23,273 nt of DNA, from positions 1 to 23,273 of the forward strand of contig JAPFFF010000412.1 in the NCBI GenBank assembly GCA_039105265.1, read 5' to 3'. Of the stretch, positions 15,331 to 23,273 are shown piece after piece. This DNA is from Tritrichomonas musculus. Its lineage: Eukaryota > Parabasalia > Tritrichomonadida > Tritrichomonadidae. The notes under the pieces were generated by a model. That model did not search any database. It saw only the letters and a program-made list of their open reading frames with translations, and was not told where the DNA came from. Both the position numbers and the translations under genes were made by a program. Each line of letters opens with the position of its first letter. The first letter of the stretch is position 1.

Positions 15331-16749
15331 ATGTCATACAACTACAGCTCAGACAGCGATGTTAGTCTATTTGACTCGATCGAGCAATCGGGTCAACAAG
15401 CTCCACCATCAGATCCGCCATCAGCTCCACCCACAGAAGTTTGGCTCAAGAACATGACCCCAGAACAACTCGAATCCATGCGACTGTTCATCATGAAGCA
15501 GCAAGAAGAAGCAGCAGCTAGATTGAAGAAGAAGCAGCAAGAAGAAGAAGCAGCTAGATTGAAGAAGAAGCAAGAAGAAGAAGAAGCAGCTAGATTGAAG
15601 AAGAAGCAAGAAGAAGAAGAAGCAGCTCGATTGAAGAAGCAACAAGAAGAAGAAGCAGCTAGATTGAAGAAGCAGCAAGAAGAAGAAGCATTAGCAAGAT
15701 TGAAGCAAGAAGACGATGCAAGAAGGAAGAATCCATATGTTCCATATGTTCCAATTTCCAATAAAGTCTTTCCACCACCTCGCTCATATAATATAATACA
15801 AGTTCCTCCACCTCCTCCACCTCCTTCTAATCAACAAATACCACCACCTCCAAGAGTTCTCGCTAGACCATCTGCATTTGTCGAGAATCAAAAACTCGGT
15901 TCCAATCCAAAAGAAGAAACAAAGATAGAAGGAGAAGAAGAAGTTGATCATGAACAAGAACCATCACCAGCTCGCAAAGAACCATATAAGCCACCGAAAA
16001 GTGTTCATGATATGAAATCCAATAGTGATTATAAGGAGGATAATGTTCGTCCATTCGACTTTCGAGAAGAAATGGAACAATTAATAGAAGAAAATGAAAA
16101 CTTGAAAGAACGATTAACGAAGTTGGAGGAGAAAATGACTGGTGTAGAATTTCACATTGAAGACATCAATCACAATGCTGAAGAACTCAGGAAAGACATT
16201 GATAATAACGACGAATACGCACTCGAGCTGATGAAATTGGAACTTGCTCCAAAAAAGGTGGCGAAGTACATTAACAAAATTCACGATCTAAAGAAGGACG
16301 TGGCGGATCTGAAAAATGCTCAACAAGCTGGTCCTCCAACAGATGATGCATTTGCTGAAAAGTTGGCAAGATCGAGATTGATGATGGTAGAAGTTGATTA
16401 TCTTCGAAACATGATGGACGCTATTGAATCATATGACAAGAAAAAAGCACCAGAGATGATAAACGTGTTCAAGTCCTATGGATGGAAGTTGTCCAATTGC
16501 ATTTATCATCTTCGACCATACTTATCACCAGAAGAGAAAGAGAAGTTGGACAAAGCATGCAGCTTCGAGAGAAAAGGAAAGAAGCAATCACCGAAGCAAG
16601 TGCTGAATGCCATTAAGCAATTTGGTGAATCAATGGAGAAGAACGAAATTGAACGGAACTCTGACTCGAAGTCGAAAGGACATGAGTTCCAATATCATTT
16701 TCCATATCTCGAAGATAATGTCGTTGATGATGATGATTACCCCCAATAA
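15331..16749 (+). CDS. Long coiled-coil protein with AARLKKKQEEEE repeats
   Basis: 472 residues in clear parts. After a Pro-rich start, residues about 58-130 are a run of roughly six copies of an 11-12 residue unit AARLKKKQEEEE, predicted to form a single charged helix. A proline-rich linker follows (PPPPPPPSNQQIPPPP near 155-172). Residues about 245-320 form a second coiled coil (NLKERLTKLEEKMTGVEFHI), and a helical C-terminal domain (about 350-440) precedes an acidic end. No named family is recognised; it may be a scaffold or tether. Start chosen by the Initiator 14 nt upstream. It ends 73 bp before the polymerase start. Its codons look richer in G/C than those of the virion block. Confidence 0.7.
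   Translation: MSYNYSSDSDVSLFDSIEQSGQQAPPSDPPSAPPTEVWLKNMTPEQLESMRLFIMKQQEEAAARLKKKQQEEEAARLKKKQEEEEAARLKKKQEEEEAARLKKQQEEEAARLKKQQEEEALARLKQEDDARRKNPYVPYVPISNKVFPPPRSYNIIQVPPPPPPPSNQQIPPPPRVLARPSAFVENQKLGSNPKEETKIEGEEEVDHEQEPSPARKEPYKPPKSVHDMKSNSDYKEDNVRPFDFREEMEQLIEENENLKERLTKLEEKMTGVEFHIEDINHNAEELRKDIDNNDEYALELMKLELAPKKVAKYINKIHDLKKDVADLKNAQQAGPPTDDAFAEKLARSRLMMVEVDYLRNMMDAIESYDKKKAPEMINVFKSYGWKLSNCIYHLRPYLSPEEKEKLDKACSFERKGKKQSPKQVLNAIKQFGESMEKNEIERNSDSKSKGHEFQYHFPYLEDNVVDDDDYPQ
15505..15712 (+). repeat. In-frame coding minisatellite (about 33-36-bp units)
   Basis: Units of roughly 33-36 bp encode AARLKKKQEEEE; about six copies, in frame and of slightly different length. Length changes here would lengthen or shorten the helix without breaking the frame. 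Confidence 0.9.
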
Positions 16750-16809
16750 GATAGGTCATAACTAAAAAATAATTTTTTTTACTTTTTCTTTGTTTTTATT
16801 TTTATCGTT

Positions 16810-16815
16810 TCACTT
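16810..16815 (+). promoter_or_regulatory. Initiator for the polymerase gene
   Basis: TCACTT, a full TCAYTW match, with A16812 as first base. It gives an 11-nt leader to the ATG at 16823 or 20 nt to the ATG at 16832, and argues against the upstream TTG codon as start. Confidence 0.65.
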
Positions 16816-16822
16816 TTATTTT

Positions 16823-19800
16823 ATGTTAAACATGAACAAGGACATTGAAGATAATTTTTTAGATGCTATTGGAGATGTCTATGCTGATACAAAATCACAG
16901 TTTCGTCGTGAATATAATCGACGTGCTAAACAATACCAAAAGAAAGACAAATTTAAAGAAGAAATGAGGAAGCTCATGATTCCTGCAGGACAAGGTATTG
17001 GTTTTGCTACAGACATCAATCAAGATGAAGATAAGAGGTACGCATTTACGGAAGCACTACGACAGATACATAAAAAGAAAAATGTTGGAAGACCTATTGT
17101 TAAAGCAATTGCACTTGATGGAACTTATAAGTACTTCACACTCAGTGATAAGCACAACATCGAAAGTACATTAGGTCATATAACAGGAGAACTTGATTTA
17201 AGTGAAGACCAATCAGACACTAATCCATATATCTCAAACATGTTCATTCCAGTTCGATATGAGGTACAATTTATTGACATGAACAAAACAAATGATGGTG
17301 TTCATTTTAGAACCAAGATGCAAGATATGGATACTCATGAAATCTATGATGATGAAGTCGAAATTGATGAAGACTATCGAAATACACCAGAAGGTAGTTT
17401 TTTCCCATACATCAATCTATCACCTATAGACTTATCTACATACCAAATCTTTCATGAGGTAAGGAAAGAGAACTACAGAGATAATTGTTTTGTATATGCT
17501 TGTATACAATCAGGTGTGTTCACTGATGATGAAATAGATGACTTACGATTTTTTGTTCAAACAAGAGCCATACCTAATAACAAGATAGAAGAAGTAGCTA
17601 AAAAGTTCAAGTGCAATTTTAGTATCATTAGAATTGTTGAACAACCTGATAAATACAAGTATGAAACAAGAATCAACACCAGAAAGAAAAAATGGTCTGT
17701 TGATTTTAAAAGAGAAGTTAACCTGATATTGTTCAAAGACCATTATATGCTCAACAGGAAAATACCTTGTACATTATTCTACCTTCAACACTATGAAGAA
17801 CTTGATAGAACATTTGCATATATGCCTTTTGACAAAAGATGTATGATAGCAAGATTGGAGAAAAATGGAAAGACTGTCAAAGACTATAAACATGAAGGAA
17901 TCAAACCAATAACCTTTTTCCAAAAGATGTTTGAGTTACATCTATTTGAAGAAATCAAAGCATGCGAAATGGATATTATCAACACAACTGAATATGAACA
18001 TGTTAATGACTATGTAAGTCTCGAATATAATGCAGAACAGAGTACAAGACTCATTGAGAATAACAAGAAGAAACAAAATACATGGTCAAGGATTTATTAT
18101 AGCGACTTCGAAACAAACTCTACAGTCAGTCCACATATACCATATCTCAATTGTACTATCTTTCGAGATGGTGCCAACATACATAAAATATCTATTCAAG
18201 GTGAAGATTGTGGACAGAAGCTCTTGAATTATTTATGGAGTGGCTCATTAACATATTTTCATAACCTCAAGTATGATGCATGTTTTTTCATTAACACACC
18301 TGGATGGGATACACAGATAACAGAACGAAGTGGAACTGTGTTGCAAATCATCATGACATTATTCGAAGAAGGTACAAGGAAAGTCAAAAAGAGATTAACA
18401 TTCAGGAACTCATATAGTATAATACCTCAAGCATTAAGTAAATTTGCTACAATGTTCAACCTCAATGTTCACAAGGAAGTCATGGCATATAAGCTATATA
18501 CACAAGAGAACATTCAAAGAAGAATTGTTGATGCTACTGAGTTCCAACAGCAATACATCGATGAAAATGCAGATAAGTTATCGAAAGCACAACTTGATGC
18601 AAACTGCAAGCAGATTATCGAAAATGCAAAAATCGCAAATTGCTATAATGATGGCAAAATCGACATCATTAAATATGCCATCTTCTATTGTTTCAAGGAC
18701 TGTATTGTTTTGATGAAGGGAATGGAAAAATTTAATGAAGACCTGAAAGCAGTCTTTAAAGAAACAAAGACAGATATGTATGGTGTTCATGATTTTATAT
18801 CTATAAGTGCTATTGGATACTGCTTTGCCAAGAAATATGGTTGCTTTGATGGATGTTATGAACTATCAGGTAAGTGTCAAGACTTCATACAACGATGTGT
18901 CTCTGGTGGAAGAACAATGACAGCAGGTAATGAAAAGCAATACATCGAAGGAAAGATACAAGACTTTGATGCAGTTAGCTTATATCCATCTGCAATGTAT
19001 GTTATGGATGGTATACCATTAGGAAGACCTAAAGTAATACCACAAGGTACAACACATGAACAACTTATGCAATATGATACATTCTTTATCGAAGTCAACA
19101 TCAAGAAACTCGAATGTAAATCAAAAGAGCCATATAAATTTGGACAAGTATTTACAAGGAATGAAGCAGGTAGTAAAATATTCGGCAATTTCCTTGTTGA
19201 CCATTATTATATCGATAAAGTAGGTCTCATGGACTTGTTCGAATTTTATGATGTTGAATATGAGTTAATACGTGGCTATTACTTTGATGAAGGATTTAAC
19301 AAGAAAATCAATGAGTTCATTGAGAAGCTCTTTAATCTCAGGGCAAGTTATAAAAAGCAAAAGAACCCTCTTGAACAAACAATAAAGCTCCTCCTCAACT
19401 CCATATATGGCAAGTCAATATTGAAAGCAACAAAGACTGAAACCAAGACAGTACCAAAAAGCCAACTATACAAGTACCTCTGGAGGAACTACAACTTTAT
19501 CAAGGAGGTTGTTGAAGATGCTAATATTGATAAGTGCTATGTCAAGAAGTTGAAACCAATTAATGACCATTTCAACCTACCTCAATTTGGTGCAAGCGTT
19601 CTCTCTTGGAGTAAGCACTTAATGAACAGGGTTATGGCTACAGCTGAGCAAGCAGGTATACCTATCTTTTATCAAGATACTGATAGTATGCATGTACTTG
19701 AAAAAGATGTACCAAGGATAGCTGACTTATTCCAGTTCAAGTATCATCAACCTCTTATTGGAAAAAATATGTGTCAGTTTCATAATGACTTTGATGAGTT

Positions 19801-20107
19801 CGAAGGTAGTCAAGGGGAAATACACTCAAGAAAACTCATTGCACTTGGTAAAAAGAGCTACCTCGATATCTTGGTTGATGAACAAGGAAATGAAGGATAT
19901 CATATTAGACTCAAAGGAATTCCAAAACAAGTTATTCTCAACAAGTGCAAAAGGATGGATATCTCAGTTGAAGAGCTTTTTGAAAGAATGCATGAAGGAG
20001 AAAGTATGACATTTGATTTGTTGGATGGTTCGAATGCATTCAGGAAGTCAAAGACATTTCAACAAACCAACTTACCTAAATTTGCACGTACTCTTAGGTT
20101 TACTTAG
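16823..20107 (+). CDS. POLB: Protein-primed DNA polymerase B (pPolB) with OTU-like N-terminal part
   Basis: This 1094-residue protein copies the element, using a protein as primer. Residues about 200-330 resemble the OTU-like domain of Polinton polymerases (D220-N221-C222 and H307 in KDHYML). The exonuclease shows motif I SDFET (D428), motif II HNLKYD (481-485) and motif III YCFKDC. The polymerase shows motif A DFDAVSLYPSA (714-724), motif B KLLLNSIYG (855-863), motif C YQDTDS (950-955) and the late KKSYLDIL lysine motif. I choose the ATG at 16823 because of the Initiator 11 nt upstream; 16832 is the alternative. It is much diverged from the polymerase copy at 1409. Its last bases overlap the convergent gene at 20100 by 8 bp. 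Confidence 0.92.
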   Translation: MLNMNKDIEDNFLDAIGDVYADTKSQFRREYNRRAKQYQKKDKFKEEMRKLMIPAGQGIGFATDINQDEDKRYAFTEALRQIHKKKNVGRPIVKAIALDGTYKYFTLSDKHNIESTLGHITGELDLSEDQSDTNPYISNMFIPVRYEVQFIDMNKTNDGVHFRTKMQDMDTHEIYDDEVEIDEDYRNTPEGSFFPYINLSPIDLSTYQIFHEVRKENYRDNCFVYACIQSGVFTDDEIDDLRFFVQTRAIPNNKIEEVAKKFKCNFSIIRIVEQPDKYKYETRINTRKKKWSVDFKREVNLILFKDHYMLNRKIPCTLFYLQHYEELDRTFAYMPFDKRCMIARLEKNGKTVKDYKHEGIKPITFFQKMFELHLFEEIKACEMDIINTTEYEHVNDYVSLEYNAEQSTRLIENNKKKQNTWSRIYYSDFETNSTVSPHIPYLNCTIFRDGANIHKISIQGEDCGQKLLNYLWSGSLTYFHNLKYDACFFINTPGWDTQITERSGTVLQIIMTLFEEGTRKVKKRLTFRNSYSIIPQALSKFATMFNLNVHKEVMAYKLYTQENIQRRIVDATEFQQQYIDENADKLSKAQLDANCKQIIENAKIANCYNDGKIDIIKYAIFYCFKDCIVLMKGMEKFNEDLKAVFKETKTDMYGVHDFISISAIGYCFAKKYGCFDGCYELSGKCQDFIQRCVSGGRTMTAGNEKQYIEGKIQDFDAVSLYPSAMYVMDGIPLGRPKVIPQGTTHEQLMQYDTFFIEVNIKKLECKSKEPYKFGQVFTRNEAGSKIFGNFLVDHYYIDKVGLMDLFEFYDVEYELIRGYYFDEGFNKKINEFIEKLFNLRASYKKQKNPLEQTIKLLLNSIYGKSILKATKTETKTVPKSQLYKYLWRNYNFIKEVVEDANIDKCYVKKLKPINDHFNLPQFGASVLSWSKHLMNRVMATAEQAGIPIFYQDTDSMHVLEKDVPRIADLFQFKYHQPLIGKNMCQFHNDFDEFEGSQGEIHSRKLIALGKKSYLDILVDEQGNEGYHIRLKGIPKQVILNKCKRMDISVEELFERMHEGESMTFDLLDGSNAFRKSKTFQQTNLPKFARTLRFT

Positions 20108-20840
20108 TTATAACATCATTGATATCAGTCGAGTTGGATGGTTTAATTTTGATAGTTATGAACAAAGGACTTTTTAACAATATCGGCTGGTATTGAAAAT
20201 CTACTAAACTTAATTCTAAAAACTTTAATGAATCTGTAAATGTTTTTATTTTTAAAGGCTTACCCTCAGTCTCGAAATCATAGATAAGTGGTTTCTTATC
20301 TACAGTGAAGGTATTTATTGTACCTATAACTGAAGGTGTATATTGCTGTTCACCTATATTCGAGTATATGGCATTACCTTGTAGTGATACTAGATACAAC
20401 TTAGTATGATTTAATATTGGTATATCTTTTATTATATAGGTTGTATTAGCAGGTAACTCTAAAGGCAATGGAGTATTATAAAGACCAGTTACTAATGCAG
20501 CTCGATGAGTTAAAGACGTAATGGTAGTCTTCATTGTGGTTTTTATTTGGAATGTTCTTGTTTCTTGTTTATACTCCCATTGAAACCAAGACATTAAATT
20601 TAATACCGATTGTAATTCTTTGATTGTATAAGAAAATTTAGGAGTTCGAAAATAGGCTTTAATAGGTACTGAATCACTTGACATCTCAATATAATCTTCA
20701 TCATTGGTTAACAGAATATTACTCAAGGTGCTTAATGAAGATACATAATACTTGACATATTTACACTTCCAAGGTATATCTAAATTAACTGATACCTTAT
20801 TATATTCATCTGCATTTGTGCTTTGTACTGATACTAGCAT
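20100..20840 (-). CDS. Putative minor capsid protein sharing the IYS-x-IGEQ signature
   Basis: 246 residues, beta-rich, no catalytic motif. The first half has FSYTIKELQSVLNLMSWFQW and HRAALVTGLYN; the second half has KLYLVSLQGNAIYSNIGEQ then TPSVIGTINTF, and finally LELSLVDFQYQPI and LFITIKIKP, which look like closing jelly-roll strands. IYSNIGEQ matches IYSSIGEQ of the protein at 6340, with a similar strand pattern after it. Small proteins with this type of C terminus occur in Polinton-like elements as penton candidates, so a vertex or fibre-base role is plausible. No Initiator is present; only 16 bp separate its ATG from that of the divergent membrane protein gene. Confidence 0.55.
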   Translation of the reverse strand: MLVSVQSTNADEYNKVSVNLDIPWKCKYVKYYVSSLSTLSNILLTNDEDYIEMSSDSVPIKAYFRTPKFSYTIKELQSVLNLMSWFQWEYKQETRTFQIKTTMKTTITSLTHRAALVTGLYNTPLPLELPANTTYIIKDIPILNHTKLYLVSLQGNAIYSNIGEQQYTPSVIGTINTFTVDKKPLIYDFETEGKPLKIKTFTDSLKFLELSLVDFQYQPILLKSPLFITIKIKPSNSTDINDVITK

Positions 20841-20856
20841 TTTATTATATCCTAAA
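20841..20856. promoter_or_regulatory. 16-bp divergent promoter gap
   Basis: Two genes start back to back with only 16 bases between their ATG codons. The gap is 14/16 A/T with no TCAYW on either strand. Each ATG reads as TAAAATG or ATAAAATG, like the late-type leaders of the virion block. If both genes are transcribed, their promoter elements must overlap each other or the opposite coding sequence. Confidence 0.5.
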
Positions 20857-23273
20857 ATGTCAATTAAAGTTTATTCTTTGTTATCAGGAGAAACAGAGAA
20901 GCTAAAAGACAAAGACATAGAGATAAGTGTTAATGATGAAAACAACATCGATATCATAAGAGGTGGAGACCCTAAAGATTATCCAAAATTCAGTTGCTTA
21001 TATAATAAGGAAGAGATAGACATAAAATTGGTTAGTGACTATCTGGATAAAAATGGGCTCGAGTCTTTTGGTGCTCTTAACATTATGGGAGGTAAAGGTA
21101 TATATACATGGAATACTGATGGTACACTAACGACAAAAATACAATATTGTGCTAGTCTCAATAAACTATATGAAAGATTAAGAGACAGTGCTAAAAATTT
21201 AGAAGTCTTTTTAACCAAAATGAGGGAAGATGTAGATTCTGGTATTGCACCCGGAGCTACCTTAAAATATTTCACTGGAGAGATAAGTGATAAAGATATA
21301 ATAGAAGAAGAATATGATGTTAGTACATATAAGAAGTTAATAGAAGCATTAACAGCGAATCAAAAAGGTATGTTAGATGTTATGAATTTAATGATTCAAA
21401 ATATAGATGAAGTTAATAATGCAATTGTTCCAAGTATCGATTGGAATACATTAAAGGACTTAAAAATAATTGTCGAACATGTAGATGAAACTACCAAAGC
21501 AATTACCTATGGAACAGATACAATAAAACCTAAAAACATGGAAACTATAATAAAAGAGTTAAGTACAAGTAATGATAATATATCAAAGTGGATAAAAAAT
21601 AATACTGTTGATTTTACTGAGATTGAGCCCATTAAATATGTAGATTTAAAAGTTAATGAAACTACTAATGAAACTATCTTTGATGTCAATGAGACAAAGA
21701 TAAATAACATGAAAGACTTTGCTGAGAAAACAAATACAACAGCTGCTAATATTACTAAATGGATAGATGCATTAAATGATCAAACCATAAGTTATGAGAC
21801 TCTCTTGAACTTAACAGGTGGTAATACTTCCATGTGCCTAATTAATAAAACAACTGGTGAACCAGAAATACATGAGGTTAAAATAGAAATTGATGAAACA
21901 CCACCACCTACTCCAACACCTGAGCCAACTCCAGACCCTACACCTACACCTACGCCTACTCCAACTGAACCACCAAAAGAGTTAGTTAACAAAGAAGATA
22001 TGGTTTATGTAATTCCTCCTATTGATGAATTAAAGAAACTCGAAGAATATACGATTCCAAAAATAATAGAACCAGAAGTACTCAAATTAACAGTATCCAA
22101 GTTTTGGTTATATAGTAAAGAGACGATAGGATGGATAAAAGACTTATTATATAATATCATTTCAACTACCCTATCTCTTGCTAAACAGCCTATTAAATTA
22201 ACTTATAAAACAATTGCTTTTGCGACAAAAGAATTTATGAAGATTATATATAACTTATTTTATTTTATCTGGTATGGTATTGATAGTATTGTGGATATTG
22301 CATATGAAGCTGTTAAAGATAATGAAAAAGTGGGGGTAATCTTTTATATTGGAGGAGAAGATGCAGATGCTGACTTTAAGGATGTAGATTTGCATCAGGT
22401 CATTGATGAGATAAAAGAATTGACACCAAGACTTAATAACAAAATTGATGAATTAAAGAATGAAGGAATTCGAATGATTAAAATAGCATATAGCTCATTT
22501 ACATTATTTTGGAGCAACTTATGGCACTTCATAGTTGATTTTATCATGAACTACCCGAATTTAGTTAATAATATTATACAGATAGGCGGAAATTGGATAG
22601 ATGCTCAATTTTGGCAATATATAGGAGGTTATTCTGATTTAATTCTGTATGTTTATGTAATACTTGTATATGCAATCGCTGGGGGTTTAGGCGTTGGGGC
22701 ATTTTGTTTATGTGTAATTCTAATAGCTGCCCTTTTCGAACCAATAGGAAGAGGTGCCCAATGGATTGTAAATAAGATTACACGACATCCTCCTGCTCCT
22801 CATGCTCGTACACTTGAAGTTGATGATAATGACGTTGTTAATACTGATGATGAAAATAGCTTTGATATTGTTGACCCTGATGGAAATAAAATTGTAATTG
22901 AGATTGATGATGATATATTAGAAGTATTTCGAAATCAATATAACTCATTGGTCTCCAAATATCAAACAATCTATGATGTTGTTCCCTCTACTCCATCAAC
23001 TGACTCCAAGTATTTTACCTTGAAGGAATCAGACCAGTTATATTTATATAGACCATCTAAGACGTATGAAGAATCCAATTATTATTGTATGAGATGGGAT
23101 ATAGATAAAGATTATGACATACCACAAAATTTAGTATTTAGATTCAAAGACTATCTATTTGGTCATAACTGGGAATTAACATGGGATGGTAAAAATTGGA
23201 CAGGAAATAATTGTCAAAACATGTGTACAGAAAAGATATCATACATGAACACAAATAACGGTGCGCCTGCTTT
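20857..23273 (+). CDS. Large membrane-anchored element protein (runs past the window end)
   Basis: The frame is open from the ATG at 20857 to the last base, 805 codons without a stop. Residues about 100-330 are helical, with Asn-x-Thr sites (NETTNETIF, NKTTG) that could be glycosylated. Residues 349-370 are a Pro-Thr repeat (TPEPTPDPTPTPTPTP), a typical stalk or hinge. Several amphipathic and hydrophobic segments follow at 410-480 and 530-590. One strong membrane segment lies at about 597-626 (LYVYVILVYAIAGGLGVGAF). The part after it is Cys- and Trp-containing. No family is recognised. It may be a surface, attachment or membrane protein of the particle; this is inference. The end is outside the window. 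Confidence 0.75.
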   Translation, partial: MSIKVYSLLSGETEKLKDKDIEISVNDENNIDIIRGGDPKDYPKFSCLYNKEEIDIKLVSDYLDKNGLESFGALNIMGGKGIYTWNTDGTLTTKIQYCASLNKLYERLRDSAKNLEVFLTKMREDVDSGIAPGATLKYFTGEISDKDIIEEEYDVSTYKKLIEALTANQKGMLDVMNLMIQNIDEVNNAIVPSIDWNTLKDLKIIVEHVDETTKAITYGTDTIKPKNMETIIKELSTSNDNISKWIKNNTVDFTEIEPIKYVDLKVNETTNETIFDVNETKINNMKDFAEKTNTTAANITKWIDALNDQTISYETLLNLTGGNTSMCLINKTTGEPEIHEVKIEIDETPPPTPTPEPTPDPTPTPTPTPTEPPKELVNKEDMVYVIPPIDELKKLEEYTIPKIIEPEVLKLTVSKFWLYSKETIGWIKDLLYNIISTTLSLAKQPIKLTYKTIAFATKEFMKIIYNLFYFIWYGIDSIVDIAYEAVKDNEKVGVIFYIGGEDADADFKDVDLHQVIDEIKELTPRLNNKIDELKNEGIRMIKIAYSSFTLFWSNLWHFIVDFIMNYPNLVNNIIQIGGNWIDAQFWQYIGGYSDLILYVYVILVYAIAGGLGVGAFCLCVILIAALFEPIGRGAQWIVNKITRHPPAPHARTLEVDDNDVVNTDDENSFDIVDPDGNKIVIEIDDDILEVFRNQYNSLVSKYQTIYDVVPSTPSTDSKYFTLKESDQLYLYRPSKTYEESNYYCMRWDIDKDYDIPQNLVFRFKDYLFGHNWELTWDGKNWTGNNCQNMCTEKISYMNTNNGAPA

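Larger units (their letters stand above)
3501..23273 (+). mobile_element. Polinton/Maverick element, left end and body; right end outside the window
   Basis: The full Polinton core set is present in one stretch: cysteine protease, retroviral-type integrase, packaging ATPase, major capsid protein, minor capsid candidates and protein-primed polymerase B, plus HNH and small accessory genes. All the core genes in view read through as long open frames, so the element looks largely whole and recent compared with the fragment to its left. The left limit is placed at about 3501 because the older polymerase stops matching there and terminal-type repeats begin. The last gene is cut by the window end, so the right terminal repeat and the target duplication cannot be checked here. 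Confidence 0.8.

Noticed and set aside
15393-15761. Leftward Ser/Cys/Phe-repeat frames opposite the coiled-coil gene
   Set aside because: They mirror the AARLKKKQEEEE repeat on the other strand; no independent start signal.

Overview
The window looks like DNA from a trichomonad protist, most probably Trichomonas vaginalis. It is AT-rich and intron-free. It carries the HNH endonuclease family with the DYEILN-x-YPFTIR start typical of that genome, and many genes have a trichomonad Initiator (TCAYW) a few bases before the ATG. I recognise the organism by pattern only; no search was run. There are no rRNA or tRNA genes, no CRISPR array and no clear housekeeping gene. Nearly everything belongs to Polinton/Maverick virus-like DNA elements.

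The main element probably starts near 3501 and runs past the right edge of the window, so its right terminus is not seen. From left to right it holds a GC-rich terminal stretch with inverted and direct repeats (3498-3733) and three small genes around an HNH endonuclease (3759-4676). A tightly packed rightward block follows (4744-13637): Ulp1-like cysteine protease, a jelly-roll-like minor capsid candidate, retroviral-type integrase with a chromodomain-like tail, FtsK/HerA-type packaging ATPase, a small Gly-rich protein, a charged protein, the double-jelly-roll major capsid protein and three small unknowns. Next comes a mixed-strand section (13690-16749) with a basic bZIP-like protein, a 19-bp minisatellite and a coiled-coil protein. 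Then come the protein-primed DNA polymerase B (16823-20107), a leftward second jelly-roll-like protein (20100-20840), and a long membrane protein whose reading frame is still open at the window end (20857 onward).

The left 3.5 kb holds older material: the tail of a gene (1-129), a second HNH gene between two exact 41-bp repeats (131-881), a 527-bp gene-free stretch, and an incomplete copy of a different protein-primed polymerase B (1409-3499). The main element appears to have inserted into that polymerase copy, giving a nested arrangement.

Three patterns stand out. First, genes on the replication and accessory side have a host-type Initiator 3-22 nt before the ATG, while the packed virion block has none and instead starts straight after a T-rich leader ending in roughly TAAA(A)TG; this suggests early and late promoter classes. 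Second, three element proteins carry five copies of a G-x-Q-T motif resembling the binding site for dynein light chain LC8. Third, the proteins at 6340 and 20100 share a C-terminal IYS-x-IGEQ signature, suggesting two related penton-type proteins.
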